The notes under the pieces are model-generated. The model had not been told where the DNA came from, ran no database searches, and saw only the letters and a program-made list of their open reading frames with translations. Position numbers and translations under genes: made by a program. 64,000 nt of DNA, taken from positions 1-64,000 of the forward strand of contig JAAUZH010000013.1 of assembly GCA_014804675.1 (NCBI GenBank), written 5' to 3'. Position 1 is the first letter of the stretch, and every line of letters starts with the position of its first letter. Shown in pieces: positions 36,419-45,747 of this stretch. The stretch is from Lachnospiraceae bacterium. Lineage in GTDB: Bacteria; Bacillota; Clostridia; Lachnospirales; Lachnospiraceae.

Positions 36419-38833
36419 TTATTTTATCACAATATTTATGATTCTGCCCGGCACATAAATTTCTTTTACCACATTGCCGGAAAGCTTATCGCCAAGCGCT
36501 TCCTTTCCTGCTGCAATGGCGCTTTCTTTATCAATATCCGCTGCTACTGTAATGACTGCTTTCGTCTTACCGTTGATCTGAACGGCAATTTCTTTTTCGT
36601 CATCCACCATAGCTTTTTCATCTGCCTTTGGCCATACGGCATGGAACACACTGCCTGTTTCTCCAAGTTCATGCCAAAGTTCTTCGCTGATGTGGGGGGC
36701 AAACGGCGCTAACAGCACCACTGCCGTTTTTAAAGTTTCTTTATCCACGCCACCATTTTTTGCCATGTCAATCAGCTTATTATTATATTCCATGAAACCG
36801 GAAACAACTGTATTTAAGCTGAAATTTTCCAGTCTCTGGCTGATATCGAATATCATCTTATTGCGCACCTTTAACATTTCCTTTGTAACTTCTACGCCGC
36901 TGTCCTTATTGTCCATAACCAAATTCCAGAAACGGGTGATGAATCGGTATACTCCATCAATTCCTCTGTCGTCCCATTCCGAATCCAGTTCCGGTGGACC
37001 TACGAACAGCTCATACATTCTAAGGGAATCACAGCCATAGTCTCTTACCAGATCGTCGGGGGACACTACGTTTCCTTTGGATTTTGACATCTTAATACCG
37101 TTCTTTCCGGTAATCATTCCCTGATTGAATAATTTGGTAAAGGGTTCTTCAAAGTCAACCACACCGATATCATATAAAAACTTTGTATAGAAGCGGGAGT
37201 ACAACAGGTGAAGCACTGCATGTTCCACACCGCCGATATACATGTCCACAGGCAGATATTGATCCGCTTTCTCCCTGCTTACCAGCTCCTTGTCATTTTT
37301 GCTGTCCACATAGCGCAGGAAATACCAGGAAGATCCTGCCCACTGGGGCATCGTATTGGTTTCCCGTTTTGCAGGTGCGCCGCAACATGGACATGTGGTA
37401 TTTACCCACTCCGTAATGTCTGCAAGGGGAGATTCTCCCGTACCGGTAGGCTGATAAGATTCTACTTCCGGCAATAACAGAGGAAGCTCTTCTTCCGGCA
37501 CCGGAACTGCTCCACACTTTTCACAGTGAACGATTGGTATAGGCTCGCCCCAGTAACGCTGTCTGGAAAATACCCAGTCTCTCAGCTTGTAGTTGGTGGT
37601 CTTCCGTCCAAAGCCCATTTTTTCAATCATTTCAGGAGCCTCTTTTTTCAGCACAGAAGATTCCATGCCATTCCAGTCACCGGAATTGATCATCTTCCCG
37701 TTTGCTTCGGTATATGCCTCTGTCATATGTTCAATTTCTTTTCCATCCTTTGCGATAACCTGAATAATGGGAATATTGAACTTGGTTGCAAATTCAAAGT
37801 CACGGTCATCATGGGCAGGCACACACATAATAGCCCCTGTACCGTAATCAGCAAGTACATAATCAGATAACCAGATCGGCACTTTCTTCCCATTTAAAGG
37901 ATTGATTGCATAAGAACCGGTAAACACGCCGGTTTTTTCTTTGTCCTGCAGACGGTCCACATTGGATTTCATGGACGCATCATAAATATATTTCTCTACT
38001 GCCTCTTTTGTTTCTTCTGTAGCCAGCTTTGTTGCCAAAGCATGCTCCGGTGCAAGGACCATAAAGGTAGCTCCATGGAGGGTATCCGGTCTCGTTGTAT
38101 AAACGGTAATGTTCTCTTCCATACCGTCTATTTGAAAGTCAACCTCCGCACCATAGGATTTTCCAATCCAGTCTGCCTGCATCTTCTTTACTTTTTCCGG
38201 CCAGTCCAGCTTGTCTAAGTCTGCAAGAAGCCTGTCGGCATATTTGGTTATGCGAAGCATCCACTGCTTTAGATTCTTCTTTGTCACATCTGCACCGCAG
38301 CGCTCACATTTTCCGTTTACCACTTCTTCATTGGCAAGACCTGTCTTACAGGAAGGACACCAGTTAATGGGCATTTCCTTTTCATAGGCAAGGCCTTCCT
38401 TGAACATTTTTACAAAAATCCATTGTGTCCATTTATAAAATCCGGGATCTGTGGTGTTCACTTCCATGTCCCAGTCATATAAAGCAGCGATTTCATTGAT
38501 CTGCTTTTTGATATTTGCCACATTTTCCGCCGTTGATTTTGCAGGATGGACGCCCATTTTAATGGCATAGTTCTCTGCCGGCAGTCCAAAGGCATCCCAG
38601 CCCATGGGGTGAATGATATAATGTCCGCCGTTCAGCATTTTATAGCGGCTCCATACATCCGAAATCACATATCCTCTCCAGTGTCCTACATGTAGTCCAT
38701 TTCCTGATGGATAGGGAAACATATCCAGACAATAATATTTGGGCTTTTTGCCGTCATTTACGTTAACGGGATTTTTTTCCCATTCTTTTCTCCATTTTTG
38801 TTCAATCTCACGATGATTGTACGGTACTGCCAT
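36419..38833 (-). CDS. leuS: Leucine--tRNA ligase
   Basis: An 804-residue class I synthetase charging tRNA-Leu. Visible are the HIGH motif in GNGLHVGHWRG, zinc-binding cysteines in CPSCKTG and CERCGAD, the editing domain with TTRPDTLHGATF, and KMSKS in GIKMSKSKGNVV. Length is normal. AGGAGG lies just downstream of a terminator-like hairpin at 38850-38908; no T-box sequence is present in the 130-bp leader, unusual for a Firmicutes leuS. Confidence 0.98.
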   Translation of the reverse strand: MAVPYNHREIEQKWRKEWEKNPVNVNDGKKPKYYCLDMFPYPSGNGLHVGHWRGYVISDVWSRYKMLNGGHYIIHPMGWDAFGLPAENYAIKMGVHPAKSTAENVANIKKQINEIAALYDWDMEVNTTDPGFYKWTQWIFVKMFKEGLAYEKEMPINWCPSCKTGLANEEVVNGKCERCGADVTKKNLKQWMLRITKYADRLLADLDKLDWPEKVKKMQADWIGKSYGAEVDFQIDGMEENITVYTTRPDTLHGATFMVLAPEHALATKLATEETKEAVEKYIYDASMKSNVDRLQDKEKTGVFTGSYAINPLNGKKVPIWLSDYVLADYGTGAIMCVPAHDDRDFEFATKFNIPIIQVIAKDGKEIEHMTEAYTEANGKMINSGDWNGMESSVLKKEAPEMIEKMGFGRKTTNYKLRDWVFSRQRYWGEPIPIVHCEKCGAVPVPEEELPLLLPEVESYQPTGTGESPLADITEWVNTTCPCCGAPAKRETNTMPQWAGSSWYFLRYVDSKNDKELVSREKADQYLPVDMYIGGVEHAVLHLLYSRFYTKFLYDIGVVDFEEPFTKLFNQGMITGKNGIKMSKSKGNVVSPDDLVRDYGCDSLRMYELFVGPPELDSEWDDRGIDGVYRFITRFWNLVMDNKDSGVEVTKEMLKVRNKMIFDISQRLENFSLNTVVSGFMEYNNKLIDMAKNGGVDKETLKTAVVLLAPFAPHISEELWHELGETGSVFHAVWPKADEKAMVDDEKEIAVQINGKTKAVITVAADIDKESAIAAGKEALGDKLSGNVVKEIYVPGRIINIVIK

Positions 38834-38849
38834 TTTTTCATCCTCCTAA

Positions 38850-38908
38850 AAAAATCAAGCCTGGTGCATGATATCCTTTTGTTCTTTTGGATGCAATGCA
38901 CTAGGCTT
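38850..38908 (-). terminator. Terminator hairpin directly before the leuS ribosome binding site
   Basis: AAGCCTAGTGCAT and ATGCACCAGGCTT form a 13-bp stem with one mismatch and a long loop, followed on the minus strand by GATTTTTTT and then AGGAGG. It can end the upstream transporter transcript or attenuate leuS. Confidence 0.75.
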
Positions 38909-38963
38909 AATTTTATACTTTGCTTTTGGAAATGTCAATATTTTGAAAAAAATCAACCCAACT

Positions 38964-40331
38964 CTATTTCTTCGCCTGTTTTGCTGCCAAAGCCTTTTCT
39001 GTCGGTTTTACCATCAGGAAGCATATAACCAGCGCAATCAGGTATAACACAATCGTAGCATACAATACATATTGATAGCCGGTAGGATTTACTGTAAGCA
39101 CTTCTACCGTTCCATCAGCAAGGGCATGTTCGATATCTACGGGCTTTCCAAATGTATTTACAATCCATGTAGCCATCTGGTTTCCGCTCAGACCAGCAAA
39201 TGCCCATGCAGATAAGGTAAGTCCGTGGATTGCACTGATATTGCCCATTCCATAGTGGTCGGAAAGCAGGGTGGGCACGTTGGAAAATCCGCCGCCGTAT
39301 CCTGCATTTACCACAAAAATCAGTCCCAGCACAAGAACGATCAACAAGGTGTTGCCTTCGCCGTTTTTAATGCCGTTTGTCAAAAGCACAATGCCGGTAA
39401 ATGCAATAGAAAGAATGAAAATAAGCTTATAAATGGTATTTCTGTCCTTCATGGTATCTGCCCATGCGGAAAATCCAAGACGTCCTCCCGCATTGAAGAT
39501 TGCTGATACGGTGGAAATAATGCCTGCTGCTCCTGCAAGACCGATACATTTTACAATCATCTTCTCCTGTGAAATCAATGCAAGCCCACAAGTGATGTTA
39601 ATATAGAACATAAGCCAGATTCCGATATAGTTGGCAACAGGCTTTGACTTGATCACAGCCATCATGCTCTGTCCCTTTTCTTTCTTCTGGGGTTCATGCC
39701 AGCCTTCCGGCTTTTTCAATAATAAATGTCCGATAAACATCATCACGAAATAAACCACGGCCAGAATCAGGAACATTTTGTAAATGCCGCCTTCTCCAAG
39801 TCCGCCCAGCATAGCCTGCATGATAGGGCTTGCAATGGCCTTTGCAGCACCGAAGCCTGCTACAGCAAGTCCGGTAGCAAGTCCTTTTCTGTCCTCAAAC
39901 CAAAGCATCAATGTCTTTACCGGAGACAGATAGCCTGTCCCAAGTCCGATACCCATAATAAGACCATAACATACATAAATTCCAATCAAAGCAAGGGCGC
40001 TTCCCTTATGCAGCCCGCCATAGTAAATGAAAAAGCCTGTTCCTGCCATACCTGCTGCAAAGCATATGGTGGCAATCAAAGAGGATTTATGGATATCCTT
40101 CTCAACGATGTTTCCAAGGAAAGCGGCTGACATTCCAAGGAAAAAGATAGCAAAGCTGAATGCCCATTCCGTTGCTCCTTTTGAAAAGCCTATGTAGTCC
40201 GCAATTTCCTGGCTGAAAATAGACCAGCAGTAAACAGTACCTATGCTGCAATGAAGCAGCAGTGCGGGAATTGCTGCGCGAACCCACTTATTAGCGCGCC
40301 ATCCCCCTGATTTTTTTTGATTTTCTCCCAT
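38964..40331 (-). CDS. OFA-type major facilitator transporter
   Basis: A 455-residue protein with twelve predicted membrane segments. The N-terminus RAAIPALLLHCSIGTVYCWSIF and the motif WFEDRKGLATGLAVAGFGA are typical of the oxalate/formate antiporter family. The substrate is unknown; carboxylates such as formate or pyruvate are likely given the family. It is transcribed alone. Confidence 0.85.
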   Translation of the reverse strand: MGENQKKSGGWRANKWVRAAIPALLLHCSIGTVYCWSIFSQEIADYIGFSKGATEWAFSFAIFFLGMSAAFLGNIVEKDIHKSSLIATICFAAGMAGTGFFIYYGGLHKGSALALIGIYVCYGLIMGIGLGTGYLSPVKTLMLWFEDRKGLATGLAVAGFGAAKAIASPIMQAMLGGLGEGGIYKMFLILAVVYFVMMFIGHLLLKKPEGWHEPQKKEKGQSMMAVIKSKPVANYIGIWLMFYINITCGLALISQEKMIVKCIGLAGAAGIISTVSAIFNAGGRLGFSAWADTMKDRNTIYKLIFILSIAFTGIVLLTNGIKNGEGNTLLIVLVLGLIFVVNAGYGGGFSNVPTLLSDHYGMGNISAIHGLTLSAWAFAGLSGNQMATWIVNTFGKPVDIEHALADGTVEVLTVNPTGYQYVLYATIVLYLIALVICFLMVKPTEKALAAKQAKK

Positions 40332-40453
40332 AACTTGTACTTCCTTCGTGTTTTATTTTTTATGTTGTTCAGCCTTCTTTATTATTATGTATTTTTCATG
40401 TTTTAGAGGCTAAGCATGAGTATTATACACCTTACCTTATTAGGTTTCAAGCA

Positions 40454-40495
40454 AAAAATTCCCCCCGACTTCCATCTTACGATTTCCATCGGGGG
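40454..40495 (-). terminator. Rho-independent terminator
   Basis: CCCCCGA and TCGGGGG pair around a 20-base loop and are followed by AATTTTTTG on the minus strand, 29 bp after the stop of the gene at 40524. Confidence 0.8.
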
Positions 40496-40523
40496 CTTCC
40501 TCAAATATTACTTCTATTTTTTT

Positions 40524-42185
40524 CTATTCTACTTCTGTCACCGTCAACAGATTATCTCCTGCCATATAAGTAAGGTTAATCCTGTCTCCCGGATTATATT
40601 TTACAACATTCAGCACCTTTGGATTGGTAATATCCACGTCAAATATTTCCTCTCTTCCTTCTATGCTTAAATAAAAGTGCGTGTTTCCTTCAATGACTAC
40701 CGAAGCGCAGGCCGAAATCTTCCCTGTAATAGTTTCGCTGGTTCCTGTTTCCACTGCTGCAATGCCATTGGTATTTAACAGCCGGTTATATTCCTTTTCA
40801 CATTCCTTCACCGTATCGCCAATGGCTACCCACTGATATTTTCCTATGTTTACCATGGCATATTTCTTGACAAGGCCGCTTTCATCCTTTAGTGCCATAA
40901 AATAAGTAGGCTCATCTGCAATGTTCAACAAAAGAGGAAAGGTAGCCTGGTAGCCTAAGTTCTGCACCTGCCCTTCCGCCGAAGCCATGGCAGAATCTTC
41001 AATAGCTCCTTCCACCTGATAAAAACGGGTTTCCATAGTTCTTTGGTTCATCAGCACAAAGCCCACGTTGGATTGATCCCCGTTTACGGAAGTAACACCT
41101 GAGTACACCCACACATCATCCTCTAAGGCAATATAATTATAACCGTTAGTGGTCTGCAGGCAGTCCTTTTGTCCCAGCACACTGTTGAAAAATCCGTGTT
41201 TATAAACACCAGAATAATCATATAAATCCATAAGCAGTTCCGCCTGATATACTTTATCCACCCACTGGGGCACTTCCCCGGTTTTATATTTTTCACATTC
41301 CCCGCTGATTGCGTTGCAGATGACTACGCTGTCAACGGTTTCCCCTCCAAACAGTCCTACATTGAATTTCTTAATGGGACAGATCCAGTAAGGAACGCCT
41401 TCTTCATCGATTTCAAAGAAGATCTGATCCGCAAAAATCGCCGTTGGATAACGGAAACGCAGATGTCTATAAATATTTCGGTTAAAATATTCAGATTTGG
41501 AGTATTTAATGGTCTGAGAAAGTTTAATACATTCTGTATTCTGGGTCGCCATATCAATCAATATATAGGCAGGAATACCATCCTTTTGATTGGTAAGCCA
41601 TTTAATAGGGCTTGCATATTCTAAAGGAGTAACCCGGACAGGCTTCCCTTTATAATTGATCTGGGAATAATCGTCTGCCACTTCAAACTGGGACACCATA
41701 TCTACCATACTTCCCATTTTCCTGTCTCCTAACAGGGAAGCGGAAGCCTTGTCAAGAAGGGGAATCGTATCGTAATCCACCTGGGAAATATCCTCTGTAA
41801 ATTTTCTTGTTTCCACATCTAAAAGAGACTGGTATTTTTTTGCATTTATGACTGGCGAGCCAAGAAATGTCCCAATCAAAAAAATAATGCCTAAAGCTGC
41901 CGCCAGATAGTAGCCGTATTTCCATAGCCCCATTACAGTTTTAGAATCAACAATTACTATTTTTGCCTTTTTTTCTTTTACGGACTTCCACAAAAACCCT
42001 ACGGTAGTGACCATGATCACTGCACCAATAATGAACCACCAAAAGCCTGCTGAGTGAATATTGATTGCTGGCAGAGTCACATAATAATAAATAAATGCCG
42101 CCACCAGTAAAAAAAGCACTGCAAGTATCTTTATGCCAATAAACTTTTTACCTGATTTCTCTTTTTTCTTTTTCTCTTTTCCCAT
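40524..42185 (-). CDS. Large membrane protein of unknown function
   Basis: A 553-residue protein with a basic start (MGKEKKKKEKSGKKF), three hydrophobic segments within the first 125 residues, and a large mixed alpha/beta domain that should lie outside the membrane (about 126-490). The end resembles an OB-like strand set (ITGKISACASVVIEGNTHFYLSI). I recognise it as a conserved hypothetical of Clostridia, not a named family. It is preceded 108 bp upstream by the frameshifted exported gene, and a terminator follows. Confidence 0.75.
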   Translation of the reverse strand: MGKEKKKKEKSGKKFIGIKILAVLFLLVAAFIYYYVTLPAINIHSAGFWWFIIGAVIMVTTVGFLWKSVKEKKAKIVIVDSKTVMGLWKYGYYLAAALGIIFLIGTFLGSPVINAKKYQSLLDVETRKFTEDISQVDYDTIPLLDKASASLLGDRKMGSMVDMVSQFEVADDYSQINYKGKPVRVTPLEYASPIKWLTNQKDGIPAYILIDMATQNTECIKLSQTIKYSKSEYFNRNIYRHLRFRYPTAIFADQIFFEIDEEGVPYWICPIKKFNVGLFGGETVDSVVICNAISGECEKYKTGEVPQWVDKVYQAELLMDLYDYSGVYKHGFFNSVLGQKDCLQTTNGYNYIALEDDVWVYSGVTSVNGDQSNVGFVLMNQRTMETRFYQVEGAIEDSAMASAEGQVQNLGYQATFPLLLNIADEPTYFMALKDESGLVKKYAMVNIGKYQWVAIGDTVKECEKEYNRLLNTNGIAAVETGTSETITGKISACASVVIEGNTHFYLSIEGREEIFDVDITNPKVLNVVKYNPGDRINLTYMAGDNLLTVTEVE

Positions 42186-42292
42186 TTTATTTTTTGATAT
42201 TCCTTTCTTTCAAGTACTTTTCCACTTGTATTATTTGTATAATACAATAAGTCATAAAAGAACTTTTGTCAATAGGCTCCCACGTCCTCTTA

Positions 42293-42689
42293 TTAGAATA
42301 TGCTTATCACTTCTTTTACTAAATCGTAGTCTTCGCCAACATAATATTCAATTTCCAGCGTCGTATCATCTAAAAACACTGCCTTTGTCCAATCCATGTA
42401 AACGACAGTTCTATTGTTCACTGCACTGACATTAAAATATCCTTCCGATTTTTCACCCGTTTCTCTGTCAAAAAAACATTCATACCGGGCAGGAAAGCCA
42501 ACGCTTATAGCTAAATGTATGATTGTATCCTTCTCCCTCCTCAGACCATTCCTGTTCTTTTGCTGCTCCTTCCCCGCTAAGCCCTTCCTCCTTTAAAGTC
42601 CTGTTTCCCATATAATAAAACAGGAATCCAGTGGATGCAGCCAGTAATAATAGAAATAACCCTGTGACTGCTTTCCTTCTTTTCTTCAT
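42293..42689 (-). pseudogene. Small exported protein gene with a frameshift
   Basis: From ATG 42689 (GAGGAG six bases upstream) the frame gives a signal-anchor (KAVTGLFLLLLAASTGFLFYY) and an acidic linker, ending prematurely at 42480. In the next frame the sequence continues as DTIIHLAISVGFPARYECFF and ends EIEYYVGEDYDLVKEVISIF at 42293. Removing one G near 42534 joins the parts into about 131 residues. The continuation looks like a normal folded domain, so the shift is recent or a sequencing error. The family is not recognised. Confidence 0.6.
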
Positions 42690-42819
42690 ATGCTCTCCTC
42701 AATTCAAACAATTTCATCCGCCAAAAGCAATGCTTCAATATGTCCTTTTCTATCCAATCACCCACATGCATATAGATATTATTATCTGAACATGTATATT
42801 TATAGCCTCATCATAAGAA

Positions 42820-42853
42820 AACATGCACCAGACATACCTATCCAGTGCATGTT
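42820..42853 (-). terminator. Rho-independent terminator after the EF-G-like gene
   Basis: AACATGCAC and GTGCATGTT form a 9-bp stem followed by TTC on the minus strand, 22 bp past the stop of the EF-G-like gene. Confidence 0.7.
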
Positions 42854-42875
42854 TCCTATTTGTCAATCGCTCTTT

Positions 42876-44966
42876 CTAATCTTCATCATCTTTTGCCAGT
42901 TTACTAGCCCTTGCTGCTACTTCTTTTTCCTGAATGTCACTTGGAGCCTGTTCATATCTGGCAAATTCATAAGAATATTCCCCAAAGCCTCCCGTCATGG
43001 AACGAAGACTGGTGCAATAGCCGTAAAGTCCCAGCATAGGAATGTCCGCTTCGATGACCTGCTTTCCATCAGGTGCCGGATTCATGCCCAACACTCTTCC
43101 TCTTCTTTTATTCAAGTCACCCATAACATCTCCCGTAAATTCATCAGGAACCACTACCTTTAAGGAAGCAATGGGCTCAAGCAGTACAGGGGAGGCTTCC
43201 ATGAATCCCTTCTTAAATGCCTGAATCGTCGCCTTTTTAAATGCCATCTCTGAGGAATCCACATCATGGTAGGAACCATCGTATAAAATGCCTTTCACTC
43301 CCACTACCGGATAAGCAGCCAGCGGGCCTGATAAAACAGACTCCTGCATACCTTTTTCCACTGCCGGGAAGAAATTCTTCGGAATGGCTCCTCCTACTAC
43401 TACCTGCTCAAATACATATGGTGTTTCCAAGTCACCGGAAGGCTCAAAACGCATTTTTACGTGACCATACTGTCCATGGCCTCCGGACTGCTTTTTATAT
43501 TTGGATTCCACATCTGATTTTTTCCGGATAGTTTCCTTAAAAGCAATTTTCGGCTTGGATAATTCAATTTCCACTTTATATTCATTTAGCAGACGGCTTA
43601 CTGCCACTTCCAAATGCTGATCGCCCATTCCGTATAAAAGCATCTGTCCGTTTTCCGAATCGTTTACGGATTTTAAGGTTAAATCCTCATGCATCATCTT
43701 CTGCAGGGACTGGGATACCTTATCAATATCTCCTTTATTTTTTACTTTATAGCGCATGTATGTATACGGAGTAGAAATCTGAATCTTTCCGTACTGCACC
43801 GTAGTTGCCTTGGTAGAAATGCTGTTTCCGGTTCTTGCTGCAGTAAACTTGGCAAGAGCGCCAATATCCCCTGCGTGAAGCTCCGGCACCTCTATAGGCT
43901 TGTTACCTTGGAGCACATACAGCTTTCCGATTTTTTCCTCTATTTCTTTTTCCCGGTTATATACCAGATCGTCTGTCTTAAATACACCGGAGCACACTTT
44001 GATAAGAGAATATTTTCCAATAAACGGATCCACAATCGTCTTAAATATGAATCCAGACTTTGCTTTTGAAAAATCATAATTTGCTTCAAATATTTCATTT
44101 GTTTTTAAATTCACACCTGCCACCTTGCAGTTTTCCGGACTTGGCATATATTTTACAATATCATCTAAAAGTGTGTAAATGCCCTGACATAACAGATTCG
44201 ATCCCATGGAAATCGGTATGATGCTGCCATCCTGCACATTCGTCCTAAGAGCTGCCCTGATTTCCGCCTCCGAAAAGGTTTCCCCGTTAAAATATCTGTC
44301 CATCATCTCTTCGGATGTTTCCGCCACCGCTTCTAACAAGGTTTCCCTATAGCCTTCCAAAAGAGGTAAGCTGTAGTCGGGAATCTCACATTCCACAACA
44401 TCCTTTCCCTGCCATCTGTTTCCCGTCTGGCTTACTACGTTCACATATCCTACAAACTTTTCATTTTCACGGATAGGGAAATGGAAAGGCGCAATTTTTT
44501 TGCCATACAGTTCCGTTAAATCTTCTACTACCTGTCTGAAAGAAGCATTATCCACATCCATATCTGTTACAAAGAACATCCTTGGAAGCTTATTTTTTTC
44601 ACAAAGCTCCCATGCCTTCTTGGTGCCTACTTCCACGCCTGCCTTACCGGATACTACGATAACAGCCGCATCTGCCGCTGCCGCTGCTTCCTCTACCTCT
44701 CCTACAAAGTCAAAATAGCCCGGCGTATCTAAAATATTGATTTTCGTGTCCTCCCATTCTATGGGGACCATAGTCGTGCTGATTGAAAATTGTCTCTTTT
44801 GCTCTTCTTTTCCAAAATCACTAATGGTATTTTTATCGGGCACCTTTCCCATTCTGGACGTAAGCCCTGCCAGATATGCCATAGCCTCTGTCAGACTGGT
44901 CTTTCCACTGCCCCCATGTCCAAGCAGCACAATATTACGGATTTTTTCAGTTGTATAAACTTTCAT
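42876..44966 (-). CDS. EF-G-like translational GTPase (EF-G paralogue)
   Basis: A 696-residue GTPase with the full EF-G domain order. G1 is GHGGSGKTSL, G3 is DTPGYFDF and the G4 region reads FVTDMDVDN where EF-G has NKMD. Switch I reads EEQKRQFSIST instead of the canonical ERGITI, the mark of the EF-G2/FusA2-like paralogues, whose role is less clear than translocation. Domain IV has YKKQSGGHGQYGHV. It stands alone and is divergent from the aromatic operon. Confidence 0.88.
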   Translation of the reverse strand: MKVYTTEKIRNIVLLGHGGSGKTSLTEAMAYLAGLTSRMGKVPDKNTISDFGKEEQKRQFSISTTMVPIEWEDTKINILDTPGYFDFVGEVEEAAAAADAAVIVVSGKAGVEVGTKKAWELCEKNKLPRMFFVTDMDVDNASFRQVVEDLTELYGKKIAPFHFPIRENEKFVGYVNVVSQTGNRWQGKDVVECEIPDYSLPLLEGYRETLLEAVAETSEEMMDRYFNGETFSEAEIRAALRTNVQDGSIIPISMGSNLLCQGIYTLLDDIVKYMPSPENCKVAGVNLKTNEIFEANYDFSKAKSGFIFKTIVDPFIGKYSLIKVCSGVFKTDDLVYNREKEIEEKIGKLYVLQGNKPIEVPELHAGDIGALAKFTAARTGNSISTKATTVQYGKIQISTPYTYMRYKVKNKGDIDKVSQSLQKMMHEDLTLKSVNDSENGQMLLYGMGDQHLEVAVSRLLNEYKVEIELSKPKIAFKETIRKKSDVESKYKKQSGGHGQYGHVKMRFEPSGDLETPYVFEQVVVGGAIPKNFFPAVEKGMQESVLSGPLAAYPVVGVKGILYDGSYHDVDSSEMAFKKATIQAFKKGFMEASPVLLEPIASLKVVVPDEFTGDVMGDLNKRRGRVLGMNPAPDGKQVIEADIPMLGLYGYCTSLRSMTGGFGEYSYEFARYEQAPSDIQEKEVAARASKLAKDDED

Positions 44967-45131
44967 ATAATTCCCTCCATTATATTATTTTTTCGGATAA
45001 TTTGCCAAAAGTATTTTGAAAATGAATTTACAATAGCATCACCATACGCATATTTTACTAAAAATTCTGAAAATTTTCAATCATTTTTTGGAGGGCTGGA
45101 TGAAAGGTCGAAAGGAATGTTGGTGGAGGAC

Positions 45132-45269
45132 GTAGAAGATGGCATATAGGACTCTTCTGGGCACGCTCTCGCTCTATGAAAACGCAGCAGTACTAACGCA
45201 CCAAAATACGGTGCGTAAGTGCTGGCGTTTTCATCAAGGCCCGGAAGAGTCCTATATGCCATCTTCTAC
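45132..45269 (+). repeat. Structured hairpin repeat, copy B
   Basis: A 138-bp element. Outer arms 45132-45162 and 45239-45269 pair over 31 positions with a single T.G pair (45158 with 45243) at the same place as in copy A. The 10-bp middle stem (ATGAAAACGC/GCGTTTTCAT) and the terminal ACGCACC/GGTGCGT hairpin are perfect. GGAGGAC precedes it. It occupies the 781-bp gap between the EF-G-like gene and the aromatic operon, together with copy C. Confidence 0.92.
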
Positions 45270-45374
45270 TGTTTCTCGCCAGTCACTACTTTCTGTTATT
45301 TGAATACTTTCAAGGGGAAGCCCAAACTTGGGGTATTTTCTAAACAAGCAGCTCATGGGGGCTTTCGATACCCA

Positions 45375-45522
45375 GCAGGAGCCGGCAATGCAGATAGAAG
45401 GCTTGTGGGCCTTGATAAAAACGCCGGTCTTTACGCACCGTCCTTTGGTGCGTTAGTACCGCTGCGTTTTTATAGAGCGAAAGCGTGCCCACAAGCCTTC
45501 TATCTGCATTGCCGGCTCCTGC
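45375..45522 (-). repeat. Structured hairpin repeat, copy C (opposite orientation)
   Basis: A 148-bp element read on the minus strand. Outer arms 45375-45410 and 45487-45522 pair perfectly over 36 bases. The middle stem is ATAAAAACGC/GCGTTTTTAT, where a G-C pair of copy B has become A-T on both sides. The terminal ACGCACC/GGTGCGT hairpin is kept. Its arms differ from those of copies A and B. It faces copy B across about 105 bp. Confidence 0.92.
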
Positions 45523-45556
45523 GTCCCCATCCAAATCCCCCATCCGTTCCACTGAC

Positions 45557-45606
45557 ACACTTTAAAGTAATAAAGTGTTGACATTTCATATTCCCCACGT
45601 TACAAT
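45557..45606 (+). promoter_or_regulatory. Promoter of the aromatic operon with an inverted repeat
   Basis: TTGACA (45578-45583), 17 bases, then TACAAT (45601-45606). An inverted repeat ACACTTTA-6 bases-TAAAGTGT (45557-45578) touches the -35 box and may be an operator. The leader to the first gene is about 135 bases and holds no T-box or terminator I can see. Confidence 0.75.
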
Positions 45607-45747
45607 AATTCATGTGTTTCCAACACCTGTTTTCAAAGTACTTTCCAGTCTTTCTCACAACTCGGTCCGAAAGAACGATTGAAAAGGAAAATGGAAACTG
45701 AAACGAAACATACAGAACAAAATAAGAATTAGAAATGGAGATAAAAA

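Noticed and set aside
45132..45522. CRISPR-like arrangement of repeats
   Set aside because: There are only two copies, in opposite orientation, with no spacers of uniform length and no cas genes.
45219..45581. Open frames crossing hairpin copies B and C (reading GTLSLY..AAVLTHQ in each copy)
   Set aside because: The frame is open in all three copies, but the encoded ends change with the arms and no ribosome binding site precedes it. Base pairing explains the conservation better than a protein.
45612..45701. Aromatic-rich open frame in the aro leader (MCFQHLFSKYF...), a possible attenuation peptide
   Set aside because: Its ATG lies at the predicted transcription start with no ribosome binding site, and no terminator/antiterminator pair follows.
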